Positions 24,996 through 33,732 are shown, counted from the stretch's first letter. The stretch is DNA of 64,000 nt from Curtobacterium sp. MCJR17_020 (GCF_003234365.2 NZ_CP126260.1:1674001-1738000), one strand, 5' to 3'. Notes: generated by a model from the sequence alone, not told the origin. Numbers and translations are program-made.

Positions 24996-25098
24996 GCGTG
25001 TGTCCGCGACGCGACGGGTCGTGCAGCCGGCTCGCCTGCTCCGCTCGGACGCGCTGCTAGCCTGAACCAGTCCCCAGATCCCGGAAGGCCACCGTTCG

Positions 25099-26631
25099 AT
25101 GTCGTTGACCCGCGAGCCCGTCACCGGGCGCATGGTCGACGTGCGGACCGAGCCAGTCCTCTGGCGCGCGAACCGGGTGTTGTCCTCCCCGATCGCGTTC
25201 GTGGTCGTGCTCGTCGCGTTCCTGCTGGTCAGCTTCTTGTTCGCCGTCACCATCCACGTGCCGGCGTCGGCCGCACCGGACGAGCGGCGGCACATCGGCA
25301 ACATCCTGCTCTACGCGGCGCGCCCCTGGACGGACGGACCGTTCCTGCACGACGTCAAGGCGTCGACGCTGTGGCTCGGCGAGGTCACGCGCTTCCCGGC
25401 GTACCTGTACTACTACCTGATGTCCTTCCCGGCGAAGGGGGCGCAGGCGCTCGGGCTCGACTACGAGCACACCGTCATGGTGCTCCGGAGCATCGACGTC
25501 CTCGCCGCCGGGGCCGGTCTGGTCGCCCTCCGAGCGATGTTCCGGAACGCCGGGGTCCCGAGCGCGATCGGGCTCCTCGCCATCATCGCGACGGCCTTCA
25601 CCGGTCGGTACGCCTGGCAGGCCGCGACGATCAGCTACGACGCGCCGTCGATGGCAGCGTTCTTCCTCTTCGCCGCCGTCGCCGTCAAGGTCGCGCGTGA
25701 CGGGGGGCTCCGCACGCTCGCCTGGCTGGTCGTCACCGCGATGCTCGCGCTGATGCTCAAGTACTCCCAGGCGCCACTGATCCTCGCCGGGGCGTTCTTC
25801 GCGATCCTCTTCCGGTACCGGGTCGACGGCTTCTCGTGGCTGCGGAACCCCGTCCGGCGCGCGGTCGCGGGATTCCGGAGTCGGCCGGGGCGCTCGATCG
25901 TGCTCGTCGTCGTCGGTGCCGCGCTCCTCGCCCTCGTCCTCGAGCGCTTCGGTGTGAACCTGCTCGTCTACCGGGCGCTGAACCCGGACTGCGCGGAGAT
26001 CCACAGCCGTGCTGCGTGCATGAACTTCGGGATCTTCCGCCGGAACTACAACGCCGTCCGGGCCCACGACCTGGCCGTGGTCAACGGCACGCTCGAGCCG
26101 TTCCACCCCCTGGCGTTCCTGTGGATGTGGATCACGACGTACTTCCGGTCGCTGTTCTTCTTCTGGGGTCCGTCGCTGGCCTGGCGCCCGAACCTCGGCG
26201 TCGTCGTGTTCGGAGCGGCGGCCTCGCTCGCTGCCGTCGCGATCGCCGTCACCCAGCTGCGTCGGGTCCTCCGGTCGGCCTCGATGTGTTGGTTGGCCAC
26301 CGTGCCCATCGCCTACACGGTGGCGGTCCTGTGCTTCAACGCCGCGACCGCCGTGAACCTCCGGCAGGACTTCGCGTTCTCCGGCAGGTACCTGCTCCCG
26401 GTGATGCCGATGATCGTCGCGGTCATCCTGCTCGCGGTGTCGTCGTGGCTCCGCGGACTGCGCGGACGGGGGGCGACGATCGCCTGGGTGGCCACGATCG
26501 CGGTCGGCGTCGTGCTGTTCGCGTTCTACAACCCGATCAGCGCGTTCTTCCCGTACGCCGACTCGGCTGCCTGGTACTCAAGCTGGGCTCGTGCGGTGTT
26601 GCCCCACTGGCTGACCGGACTCGACACGTGA
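25099..26631 (+). CDS. DUF2142 family membrane protein
   Basis: A 510-residue polytopic membrane protein with about ten to twelve hydrophobic segments. The first periplasmic loop has PDERRHI near residue 60, matching the conserved acidic PDE.. motif of DUF2142 proteins, which resemble GT-C glycosyltransferases with an active-site Asp/Glu in that loop. It may transfer sugars from a lipid-linked donor at the outer face of the membrane, but no acceptor is known. A GGAAGG Shine-Dalgarno sequence precedes the ATG. It overlaps the pentapeptide-repeat gene by GTGA. Confidence 0.85.
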   Translation: MSLTREPVTGRMVDVRTEPVLWRANRVLSSPIAFVVVLVAFLLVSFLFAVTIHVPASAAPDERRHIGNILLYAARPWTDGPFLHDVKASTLWLGEVTRFPAYLYYYLMSFPAKGAQALGLDYEHTVMVLRSIDVLAAGAGLVALRAMFRNAGVPSAIGLLAIIATAFTGRYAWQAATISYDAPSMAAFFLFAAVAVKVARDGGLRTLAWLVVTAMLALMLKYSQAPLILAGAFFAILFRYRVDGFSWLRNPVRRAVAGFRSRPGRSIVLVVVGAALLALVLERFGVNLLVYRALNPDCAEIHSRAACMNFGIFRRNYNAVRAHDLAVVNGTLEPFHPLAFLWMWITTYFRSLFFFWGPSLAWRPNLGVVVFGAAASLAAVAIAVTQLRRVLRSASMCWLATVPIAYTVAVLCFNAATAVNLRQDFAFSGRYLLPVMPMIVAVILLAVSSWLRGLRGRGATIAWVATIAVGVVLFAFYNPISAFFPYADSAAWYSSWARAVLPHWLTGLDT

Positions 26632-27338
26632 CCGGGTCGTCGCGCCTCCGGACCGTCGTCGTCCTCGCCCTGACCGTCCTCTTCTTCGTGGTCATCGGTG
26701 TCGCCGCGTTCGCACGCACCGGCGGAACCAGCGCGGGGGAACGCCGGGTGGATTCGTGCACGGTCCGCATCGCGCCGCAACCCGGTTCGGTGACGACGTG
26801 CTCGGACCAGGACCTCGCCGGCGCGGACTTCGCCACCGAGGACCTCCGTCTCGCGGACCTGCGCGGTGCCGACCTCCGTGGCGCGGACCTCGGGGCGAGC
26901 GTCCTGTTCGGTGCGGACCTGCGCGGTGCCGACCTCCGTGGTGCGGACCTGCACGGCGTCGACCTGTACGCCGTCGACCTGACCGGAGCGGACCTGCGCG
27001 ACGCTGACCTCACCGGTGCCGACCTGTCGGGTGCCGACATCAGTGCGGCGCGCATCGACGGCGTCGACCTCACCGATGCGCGGATCGCCGGGATGACGGT
27101 CCGCGGCACGCCACTCGAGCTCGCGGACCGAGCACTCCGCAGCACCGACGGCCGGCCGCTGACCGTGCCCATCCGTCTCGACCTGCCGCGCGGCGTGACG
27201 TCGACCAGTTGCGTCCGGCAAGAGGTCCAGGCACCGGTGGGCGCGACCGAGGTGCGGTGTCGCATGAGCACCGAGGCACGCAGCGGCGGCCGGCTCGACC
27301 AGCGCGCGACCATCACCGTCACCGGTCCGACGCGCTGA
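26628..27338 (+). CDS. Membrane-anchored pentapeptide-repeat protein
   Basis: The 236-residue protein begins with a GTG overlapping the upstream stop. One membrane span at residues 9-28 is followed by an exported domain. Residues about 65-150 are a run of A(D/N)LXX pentapeptides (LRGADLRGADLGASVLFGAD and similar), which fold into a right-handed quadrilateral beta helix. A C-terminal domain with two Cys residues (SCVRQE, VRCRM) follows. Function is unknown. Coupling to a DUF2142 protein suggests a role in cell-surface assembly, which is inference. Confidence 0.85.
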   Translation: MTGSSRLRTVVVLALTVLFFVVIGVAAFARTGGTSAGERRVDSCTVRIAPQPGSVTTCSDQDLAGADFATEDLRLADLRGADLRGADLGASVLFGADLRGADLRGADLHGVDLYAVDLTGADLRDADLTGADLSGADISAARIDGVDLTDARIAGMTVRGTPLELADRALRSTDGRPLTVPIRLDLPRGVTSTSCVRQEVQAPVGATEVRCRMSTEARSGGRLDQRATITVTGPTR

Positions 27339-27388
27339 GCGGCGGTCGCGCGGCACTCCTTCACGGAGGAAGCTGTTAGCGTTCACAG

Positions 27389-27877
27389 GTGCTCCGATCC
27401 CACCCGCCTCGCGCCGTGCTCCTCGGCGCGCTGCTCGCGGCGGTCATCGCGCCCGTGCTGGTCGGGTGCAGTGGTGCCGGACCCGACACCGATGCGTCAG
27501 AGGAGCCCACGAGCTCGGAGACCGGGCTCGGGTCGGGTGCCTCGCCGGTCGTGTTCGCTTTCGTGTGCGACGACGGCGACCGCGAGACCTACACGACGTA
27601 CTCGGCGGTGTGGGAGGACGAGCGGACGTCGTGCACCGCGAAGCGGCTCACGGGCTCGGTGCCGTCGACGCAGCAGCAGGCCGCGGTCGACGCGACCCGC
27701 GGTGACGCCACCCTCGTCGAGCTCGCGAGCACCTGCGCCGTGACCGGCACGGACCCGTGGACGTCGGCCGTGGCCAACGACGGCGCAGCACACCTCGCCG
27801 CCGGCCTCCTGCAGTACTGCCCGGGGCACCCGGAGACCGACCACCTGCGCGACGCGCTGTCGACGTACCGGAGCTGA
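27389..27877 (+). CDS. Putative lipoprotein, Cys-rich
   Basis: A 162-residue protein of no family I recognise. It has a signal peptide with lipobox LVGC (Cys27) and a Ser/Thr/Glu-rich linker. Its globular domain carries four further Cys residues (FVCDDG, TSCTAK, STCAVT, QYCPG), probably two disulfides. The start is GTG at 27389, with TAGCGT 6 nt upstream, so the mRNA is probably leaderless. It follows the pentapeptide gene by 50 nt but seems to have its own promoter. Confidence 0.8.
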   Translation: MLRSHPPRAVLLGALLAAVIAPVLVGCSGAGPDTDASEEPTSSETGLGSGASPVVFAFVCDDGDRETYTTYSAVWEDERTSCTAKRLTGSVPSTQQQAAVDATRGDATLVELASTCAVTGTDPWTSAVANDGAAHLAAGLLQYCPGHPETDHLRDALSTYRS

Positions 27878-27882
27878 GCCGG

Positions 27883-27961
27883 GCCTCCCGGTCGACCGAC
27901 GGGACCGACAGAACCGACAGGACCGACAGGACCGATGGGACCGACGCGCGGGAGGCGTCCG
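27883..27961. repeat. 9-bp tandem repeats flanked by GGGCCTCCCG/CGGGAGGCG arms
   Basis: Six 9-bp units of the GACCGACAG type (27894-27947) lie between GGGCCTCCCG and CGGGAGGCG. The arms could close a hairpin with the repeats in the loop. It separates the convergent lipoprotein and def genes. Confidence 0.8.
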
Positions 27962-27964
27962 GCG

Positions 27965-28540
27965 TCAGCCCTCGGGGTGGTCGCGACCCGGCAGCCACGA
28001 CTGGCCGGGGCCGCCCCAGCTGTTCTTGCGGATGGCCTTGGCGACCTGCTTGCCGTAGGGGTGCACCAGGCGGTCGGCGTAGAGCCAGCCGTCCAGGTGG
28101 TCGTACTCGTGCTGGAAGATCCGCGCGAGCCAGCCGTCGGCCCGGACCTCGAACGGTTCGCCGTGCTCGTCGAACGCGCGGAGCAGTGCGCTGCCGGAGC
28201 GTCGGAGCGGGAAGCGCTCGCCCGGCACGGACAGGCAGCCCTCGGACTCGTCGTCCTCGTCGAGCTCGTCGACCGACTCCGGGACCGGCGGGCTGATCCA
28301 GAGGACGGGATTCACGGCGGCGGCCCGGTGGAGGACGTCGTCGTCGTCGGTGTACGAGTACACGAACAGGCGCTTGCCGACGCCGACCTGGGGTCCGGCC
28401 AGCCCGACGCCGGGGGCGAGGTCCATGGTCTCGAACATGTCGGCGACGAGGGAACGGAGGTCGTCATCGAACTCGGTGACCTCGGCTGCACGCTCGTGCA
28501 GGACGGGTTCGCCGGTGATGCGGATCGGGAGAACGGCCAT
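27965..28540 (-). CDS. def: Peptide deformylase
   Basis: A 191-residue metalloenzyme that removes the formyl group from nascent N-terminal methionine. All three motifs are present: GVGLAGPQVG (about 44-53), EGCLSVPG with the metal-binding Cys, and QHEYDHLDG with the two metal-binding His and catalytic Glu. An acidic loop (ESVDELDEDDESEG) precedes the second motif, as in other actinobacterial enzymes. TAACCT lies 6 nt before the ATG, suggesting a leaderless mRNA. Confidence 0.97.
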   Translation of the reverse strand: MAVLPIRITGEPVLHERAAEVTEFDDDLRSLVADMFETMDLAPGVGLAGPQVGVGKRLFVYSYTDDDDVLHRAAAVNPVLWISPPVPESVDELDEDDESEGCLSVPGERFPLRRSGSALLRAFDEHGEPFEVRADGWLARIFQHEYDHLDGWLYADRLVHPYGKQVAKAIRKNSWGGPGQSWLPGRDHPEG

Positions 28541-28579
28541 TCACCCAGGTTATCCGGCGGTGGACGGTAGCCTCGACGC

Positions 28580-29491
28580 GTGACGACGGACCTCCAGCTG
28601 CCCGACGCAGTGAACCTGACGCCGTTCCAGGCGCTCATGATCCCCGTCGCGCTCATCGGTGCGGTGTTCCTGTCGCTGGGAGCGCAGTTCCAGAGCCGGG
28701 GCGTGCAGCGGGTCGAGGCGCGGCTGGGGCGGCAGTCGAAGGGACTGAGCGTCCGGCACGTCGTGGGCCTGGTCTCGAGCGGCTACTGGGTGCTCGGCAC
28801 GCTGATGCTCGGCATCGCCGTCGTGCTGCAGCTCATCAGCATCACGTACGCGCCGCTCATCGTCGTGCAGCCGCTCGGGGCGGTCGCGCTCGTGATCACC
28901 ACATGGTTCTCCTCCCGGTCGTCGGGCGTGCCGCTGGGCCGTCGGGCGAAGCGTGCGGTGTGGACCTGCATCATCGGTGTCGCGATCTTCGTCGGCATCG
29001 CGGCGTTCGTCGGGCACGAGAGCGCGATCACCCGGCAGCAGCTGGTGACCGTCCTGATCATCCTGGCCGTGGTGCTCGTGCTGGTGCTCGTGTCGTTCCG
29101 ACTCGTGGCCAAGCACAAGAGCGCGCTCTACTACATCGTCGGCGCGGGCATCCTCTACGGGTTCGTCGCGACGCTCGCCAAGGTCGTGCTGAACCGGTTC
29201 GTGAACGGCACGTTCGATTGGTTGACGGTCCTGGCGATCATCGGGGTGGTCGTCGCGGCGTCGCTCGGCGGGTACTTCGTGCAGAACGCGTACTCGGCTG
29301 GTTCGGCGGACCTCGTCATCGCGGGGCTGACCGTGATCGACCCGATCGTCGCCGTCGGGATCGGCGTGGTCGTCCTCGACGAGGCGTCCGGGGCACCATG
29401 GGGTGCGGTCGCCGGGTTCGTGGTCGCGGCCGGCATCGCGATCACCGGGGTGTTCCTGCTCGCCAAGCACCACCCGCAGACCCGCGCCTGA
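28580..29491 (+). CDS. DMT-superfamily membrane transporter (NIPA/EamA-like)
   Basis: A 303-residue protein with nine to ten hydrophobic segments and no large soluble domain. The pattern QLISITYAPLIVVQPLGAVALV in the first half and SADLVIAGLTVIDPIVAVGIG in the second matches the DMT/NIPA-like family, whose members transport Mg2+, metabolites or drugs. The substrate is not predictable. GTG at 28580 follows TAGCCT by 6 nt, consistent with a leaderless transcript. It is divergent from def. Confidence 0.85.
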   Translation: MTTDLQLPDAVNLTPFQALMIPVALIGAVFLSLGAQFQSRGVQRVEARLGRQSKGLSVRHVVGLVSSGYWVLGTLMLGIAVVLQLISITYAPLIVVQPLGAVALVITTWFSSRSSGVPLGRRAKRAVWTCIIGVAIFVGIAAFVGHESAITRQQLVTVLIILAVVLVLVLVSFRLVAKHKSALYYIVGAGILYGFVATLAKVVLNRFVNGTFDWLTVLAIIGVVVAASLGGYFVQNAYSAGSADLVIAGLTVIDPIVAVGIGVVVLDEASGAPWGAVAGFVVAAGIAITGVFLLAKHHPQTRA

Positions 29492-29643
29492 CCGCGGACG
29501 GGCGCGGCGCAGCGCCGTCGCCCCGTCACCCCGTCACCCCGCGGTAGCACGGGGTCCTCCGCGCGGCTGACGCGGCCGCCGAACCAGGTGCGGTACCGTC
29601 GGCAGTCCGACCAGCAATCGCCCACGAGAGGACGACGCCAGCC

Positions 29644-30855
29644 GTGTCAGGAGACGTCACCACCGCCACCGCCGAACCGACGGGTGCGACGGGCGGACAC
29701 CGACCCTTGCGCATCCTGATCGCCGCGGACACCTTCCCGCCGGACGTCAACGGCGCCGCCACCTTCGCCGAGCAGCTCGCCGTCGGCCTGGCCGAGCGCG
29801 GGCACGAGGTCCACGTCGTCGCCCCGGCCTCGAGCCGCAACTACGGCACCTTCGACGAGGAACACCAGGGCGTGACCCTCGTCGTGCACCGCCTGAAGTC
29901 GTACAAGTGGCCGCTGCACGCCTGGCTCCGCTTCGTGTGGCCGTGGAGCGTCAAGAAGTGGACCGGGCCGATCCTCGACGCCGTCAAGCCCGACGTCCTG
30001 CACATCCAGTCGCACGTCGTCATCGGTCGCGGGATCGTCCCCGAGGCGAACGCGCGCGGCATCCGGGTCATCGCGACGAACCACTTCATGCCCGAGAACC
30101 TGCTCGAGTACACGCCGTTCGGCAAGTGGACGCTGCCCATCGCGCTGAAGATCGCGTGGAGCGACGCCGCGAAGACCTACCGGCTCGCCGACACCATCAC
30201 GACGCCGACGAACCTGGCCGCCGACTACCTGCGGAAGGCCATCGCCGGACAGCGGGTGCTCGCGATCTCGTGCGGGATCGACGCGTCGCGGTACGTCGCG
30301 CGCGACGGGCGTCCGGTCAACAACGACATCGTGTTCGTCGGCCGCGTGGCACCGGAGAAGAACCTCGACGTGCTCGTGCGCGCCGTGGCGCTGCTGCCCG
30401 GTTCGCTCGCGGCGACCCTGACGATCGTCGGCGACGGCGAGATGATCCCGAAGCTGACCGCCCTGGCGAAGGAGCTCGGGCTCGAGGACCGCGTCCGGTT
30501 CCTCGGGTTCGTCTCGGACGAGGCCAAGCGCACCGCCCTGACGAACGGCACGGTGTTCGCGATGCCCTCCACCGCCGAGCTGCAGAGCATCTCGTCGCTC
30601 GAGGCCATGGCGTCCGGGCTGCCGGTCGTCGCCGCGGACTCGATGGCGCTGCCCCACCTGATCGACGGCAACGGGTACCTGTTCACCCCCGGCGACGAAC
30701 ACGACCTCGCCGCCAAGCTCGAGGCGGTGCTCACGGCATCGGAAGCGGAGTACACGGCCATGCGGGAGCGCAGTTCGGCCATGATCGAGGCACACGACAT
30801 CAACCGCACGCTCACGACGTTCGAGGCGCTGTATCGTGGGGAACCGGTGGCCTGA
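29644..30855 (+). CDS. Glycosyltransferase family 4 protein
   Basis: A 403-residue GT-B enzyme. The N-terminal Rossmann half starts ILIAADTFPPDVNGAATFAEQL. The C-terminal half holds the donor-binding region with FVGRVAPEKNLDVLVRA and the E-x7-E-like motif in TAELQSISSLEAMASGLPVVA. Close relatives include mannosyl- and glucosyltransferases acting on membrane lipids (PimB/MgtA type). The donor and acceptor are not determined. GAGAGGA precedes the GTG start with moderate spacing. The stop lies only 10 nt before tRNA-Met. Confidence 0.92.
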   Translation: MSGDVTTATAEPTGATGGHRPLRILIAADTFPPDVNGAATFAEQLAVGLAERGHEVHVVAPASSRNYGTFDEEHQGVTLVVHRLKSYKWPLHAWLRFVWPWSVKKWTGPILDAVKPDVLHIQSHVVIGRGIVPEANARGIRVIATNHFMPENLLEYTPFGKWTLPIALKIAWSDAAKTYRLADTITTPTNLAADYLRKAIAGQRVLAISCGIDASRYVARDGRPVNNDIVFVGRVAPEKNLDVLVRAVALLPGSLAATLTIVGDGEMIPKLTALAKELGLEDRVRFLGFVSDEAKRTALTNGTVFAMPSTAELQSISSLEAMASGLPVVAADSMALPHLIDGNGYLFTPGDEHDLAAKLEAVLTASEAEYTAMRERSSAMIEAHDINRTLTTFEALYRGEPVA

Positions 30856-30865
30856 GGGTCGTCGA

Positions 30866-30940
30866 GGGGCGGTAGCCAAGCTGGTCAAGGCAGTCGGCTC
30901 ATAACCGAACGATTCGCGGGTTCAAGTCCCGCCCGCCCTA
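30866..30940 (+). tRNA. tRNA-Met (CAT), probably elongator
   Basis: The 75-nt cloverleaf has acceptor stem GGGGCGG with CCGCCCT (G1-T72 wobble), D-arm GCC/GGC, anticodon loop CTCATAA (CAT at 30900-30902) and T-arm GCGGG/CCCGC with loop TTCAAGT. It lacks the C1-A72 mismatch and the GGG/CCC anticodon stem of initiator tRNA. A CAT anticodon could also belong to lysidine-modified tRNA-Ile2, so identity is not final. It has no visible promoter of its own. Confidence 0.88.
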
Positions 30941-30941
30941 C

Positions 30942-32075
30942 GTGCACCTGCCGAGAAAGCGCGACACACCGCAGCAAGAGGACCACAGCCCGACGCCGAA
31001 CGTGACGTTCGAGGTGACCCGGGGTGGCACCGGCGTGCGCGTCAACGCCTTCCGCATCGGGTTCATGGGTGCCATCGGTGTGCTCGTCGCGCTGCTCGCC
31101 GGCACCATCATCGGCGAACTCAGCACCGTCTTGGTCTACATCGGGGTCGCGCTGTTCCTGGCGCTCGGCATCGACCCGCTCGTGTCGTTCCTCGAGCGAC
31201 TCATCCCGCGGTGGGCGGCGATCACCGTCGTCGTCGTGGGGGTCCTGGCAGTGTTCGCCGGCGTCGTCTTCGCGGTCGTCCCGATCCTGGTCGAGCAGGC
31301 GACGAACCTCATCCAGAACTTCCCCGAGGTCGTCGACGACATCTCGAAGCAGCAGTGGGTGCAGGACCTGTCGAAGCAGTTCGCCGGGTCGTTCGACATC
31401 GACCACGCGCTCGAGTCGGTGCAGTCCTTCGTCGAGAACCCGGGCAACCTGCTCAGCGTCGGCGGCGGCATCCTGGCGGTCGGCAGCGGCATCCTGTCGG
31501 GGCTCACCGGCGTGCTCATCGTCCTCATCCTGATGCTCTACTTCCTCGCGTCGATGCGGGGCATGAAGCGCGCGGCGTCCCGGTTCGTGCCGGCGTCCCG
31601 CCGCGAGAACTTCATCGACGTCAGTGAGCAGATCATCCAGGCGGTCGGTCGGTACGTCGTCGGCCAGGTGTCGCAGGCGCTCATCAACGGCATCCTGAGC
31701 CTGGTGTTCCTGCTCATCATCGGTGCGCCGCTGCCGGTGCTGCTGGCGTCGTTCGCGTTCCTCGGCTCGCTCATCCCGCTCGTCGGCACCCTCGGCGCCG
31801 CGGTCGTCATCTCGCTGCTCTGCCTGTTCGCGTCGCCCGCGACCGCCCTCGCCGCGGCGATCTACTACCTCGTCTACATGCAGGTCGAGGCGTACCTCAT
31901 CTCGCCGCGCATCATGTCGCGTGCCGTGCAGGTGCCCGGAGCCCTCGTGGTCATCGCCGCGGTGGCCGGTGGCACGATCGGCGGCGTGCTCGGTGCCCTG
32001 GTCGCCCTGCCCGTCGCCGCGTCGATCATCATCATCGTGCAGAAGGTCATCTACCCGCGGCAGGAGCAGGCGTGA
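30942..32075 (+). CDS. AI-2E family transporter
   Basis: A 377-residue membrane protein of the AI-2 exporter superfamily (TqsA/YdiK type), with two N-terminal spans (VLVALLAGTIIGELSTVLVYIG), a soluble helical segment (residues about 110-165) and four to five C-terminal spans containing the PLPVLLASFAFLGSLIPLVGT motif. Substrates of the family vary. The GTG at 30942 begins one base after the tRNA-Met, with no room for a Shine-Dalgarno sequence. The in-frame GTG at 31002 (MTFEVTRGGTGVRV) is an alternative start, preceded distantly by AGAGGA. It is coupled to the next gene by GTGA. Confidence 0.87.
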   Translation: MHLPRKRDTPQQEDHSPTPNVTFEVTRGGTGVRVNAFRIGFMGAIGVLVALLAGTIIGELSTVLVYIGVALFLALGIDPLVSFLERLIPRWAAITVVVVGVLAVFAGVVFAVVPILVEQATNLIQNFPEVVDDISKQQWVQDLSKQFAGSFDIDHALESVQSFVENPGNLLSVGGGILAVGSGILSGLTGVLIVLILMLYFLASMRGMKRAASRFVPASRRENFIDVSEQIIQAVGRYVVGQVSQALINGILSLVFLLIIGAPLPVLLASFAFLGSLIPLVGTLGAAVVISLLCLFASPATALAAAIYYLVYMQVEAYLISPRIMSRAVQVPGALVVIAAVAGGTIGGVLGALVALPVAASIIIIVQKVIYPRQEQA

Positions 32076-32893
32076 CGGACGGCTTCGCCGACCACGTCGC
32101 GGAACGTGATCGCTGGGCACGCGGTCCCCGTGGCCCGCTGGCCCTCGTGAACGCCCAGCACGTCGACCACCCGCAGTCGGTGTGGCCGGTCCCCGGCACC
32201 TGGGCACCGACGGTCGGAGGCCTCGCGGTGACGGCCGCCGCCACTGACGGTGTCGTCGTGGACGGCGTCCCGGTCGACGGCACGGTGCTGGTCGCCGGTG
32301 ACACCGCCGTGGTGCCGTCCGCCGTCGCGTTCCCCGACGGCTTCGCGGGTACGGTGTCCGGCTCGACGTTGCGCGTCTGGGATCCAGCGGCGGAGCCGAT
32401 CCACCGCTTCGCGCGCATCGCCCGGTTCGACCGGTCCGACGACTGGGTGGCTTCCGGCACGTACGTCCCGCTGGACGCCGGTGCGGGCGACGACCAGGAG
32501 GCCCGTGGCAGCGTCCTCGACGCCGCCGGCGACGCCCTGCCGGTCGCCGGGCACATCGAGACGGCCGTCGGCAGCACGACCATGCGGTTCGTCGCGGTCC
32601 GGTCTGCGGCGTTCCGGGGTGCTCCGCGACTGCAGCTCATCGTGCAGGACGCCACGAGCGCCCTCGCCGAGGACGACGCCGGCAGCACGTACTCGATGGG
32701 CCGCTTCCTGTACCTCGACGACCCTGGCACCGCGGGCACGGTCGAGCTCGACTGGAACCTGCTCGTGCTGCCGCCCTGCGCGTTCTCGTACCAGTTCGCC
32801 TGCCCGATCCCGCCGGCCGAGAACCGCGTGCCCGTGCCGATCACGGCGGGGGAGCGGCACCCCGTCGACGCTGCGGGCACCGTCCTGCACTGA
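32072..32893 (+). CDS. DUF1684 domain-containing protein
   Basis: A 273-residue soluble protein. The C-terminal family signature is clear: STYSMGRFLYLD, a LDWNLLVLPPCAFSYQFACPIPPAENRVPVPI stretch with Pro-Cys-Ala and Cys-Pro-x-Pro-Pro elements, and a final AGERH. DUF1684 proteins are common in actinobacteria; their biochemical role is unknown to me. GTG at 32072 overlaps the transporter stop, so the two are co-translated. Confidence 0.88.
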   Translation: MTDGFADHVAERDRWARGPRGPLALVNAQHVDHPQSVWPVPGTWAPTVGGLAVTAAATDGVVVDGVPVDGTVLVAGDTAVVPSAVAFPDGFAGTVSGSTLRVWDPAAEPIHRFARIARFDRSDDWVASGTYVPLDAGAGDDQEARGSVLDAAGDALPVAGHIETAVGSTTMRFVAVRSAAFRGAPRLQLIVQDATSALAEDDAGSTYSMGRFLYLDDPGTAGTVELDWNLLVLPPCAFSYQFACPIPPAENRVPVPITAGERHPVDAAGTVLH

Positions 32894-32917
32894 ACCGGAC
32901 CGCGCTCGGCGGGGTCC

Positions 32918-32947
32918 TTGCCGTTCCCAGCCGGAACGCTGCATAAT
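32918..32947 (+). promoter_or_regulatory. Predicted promoter of the DUF3145 gene
   Basis: TTGCCG (32918-32923) and CATAAT (32942-32947) with an 18-bp spacer form one of the best sigma-70-like promoters in the window. The resulting 5' UTR is about 110 nt and contains GGTTCC elements complementary to the GGAGGAACC ribosome-binding site. Confidence 0.6.
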
Positions 32948-33063
32948 GGGCGTGTCCTGTCCGGACATCACAATCGCATACCGAATGGTTCCGCGGCTCA
33001 CCGCCGCTCGGATCCTCCGCACCAGGTCGATGGGGAAGTCGCACCTGACGTATCGGAGGAACC

Positions 33064-33564
33064 GTGAACGGAACGACGACAGGAGTGCTCTACGTGCACT
33101 CCTCACCCCGCGCGCTCTGCCCGCACGTCGAATGGGCAGCAGGTCGCGCGATGAACCGTGCCGTGAACTTCTCGTGGCTCGACCAGCCGGCACAGGACGG
33201 TGCCCGGCGGACCGAGTTCACCTGGACCGGCGCTGTCGGTGCCGGTGCCGCGATCGCCTCCGCGCTGCGTGGCTGGGAGCACCTGCGCTACGAGGTGACC
33301 GAGGAACCGACGACCGAGTCCGACGGTGGCCGCTGGATGCACACGCCTGACCTCGGCGTCTTCTACGCGCAGACCGACGTGACCGGGAACATGGTCATCC
33401 CCGAGGACCGCGTCCGCTACGCCATGGAGGTCGCGGGCAGCAACGCGCTCGAACTCCACCGTGAGCTCCGGCTCGCGCTCGGACAGGCCTGGGACGACGA
33501 GCTCGAGCCCTTCCGCCACGCGGCCGAGGGCAACCCCGTCGTCTGGTTGCACCGCGTCGGCTGA
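33064..33564 (+). CDS. DUF3145 domain-containing protein
   Basis: A 166-residue protein matching the actinobacterial DUF3145 family: VLYVHSSPRALCPHVEWAAG at the N-terminus and EVAGSNALELHRELRLALGQAWDDELEPFRHA near the C-terminus. As I recall, it is found beside the fatty acid synthase genes in other actinobacteria such as Streptomyces, and here it faces fabF. Its function is not known; the location suggests a link with lipid metabolism. A strong CGGAGGAACC Shine-Dalgarno sequence precedes GTG at 33064. Confidence 0.92.
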   Translation: MNGTTTGVLYVHSSPRALCPHVEWAAGRAMNRAVNFSWLDQPAQDGARRTEFTWTGAVGAGAAIASALRGWEHLRYEVTEEPTTESDGGRWMHTPDLGVFYAQTDVTGNMVIPEDRVRYAMEVAGSNALELHRELRLALGQAWDDELEPFRHAAEGNPVVWLHRVG

Positions 33565-33685
33565 GACTCGGGCCGCGCTGGCCGAGACTCGGCCTGTGCG
33601 ACAGTCCTCGCGGCCCGTCGCGCGGGAGGTGTCGCTCACCGCGAGACTCGTGCCGGGCACTCCGACCGGCACTGGAACGACGGAA

Positions 33686-33711
33686 GCCCGCCCCGACGAC
33701 GCGGGACGGGC
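33686..33711. terminator. Weak hairpin between DUF3145 gene and fabF
   Basis: GCCCGCCCC (33686-33694) pairs with GGGACGGGC (33703-33711) with one mismatch, next to a GGGCCTCCTGG half-site. It lies between convergent genes. Direct repeats of GAGACTCG occur just before it (33563-33650). Confidence 0.5.
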
Positions 33712-33732
33712 CTCCTGGCAGGGTGCGACGGA

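Noticed and set aside
30866..30940. Initiator tRNA-fMet assignment
   Set aside because: There is no C1-A72 mismatch and no run of three G-C pairs in the anticodon stem, both features of initiators. Elongator Met, or less likely Ile2, fits better.
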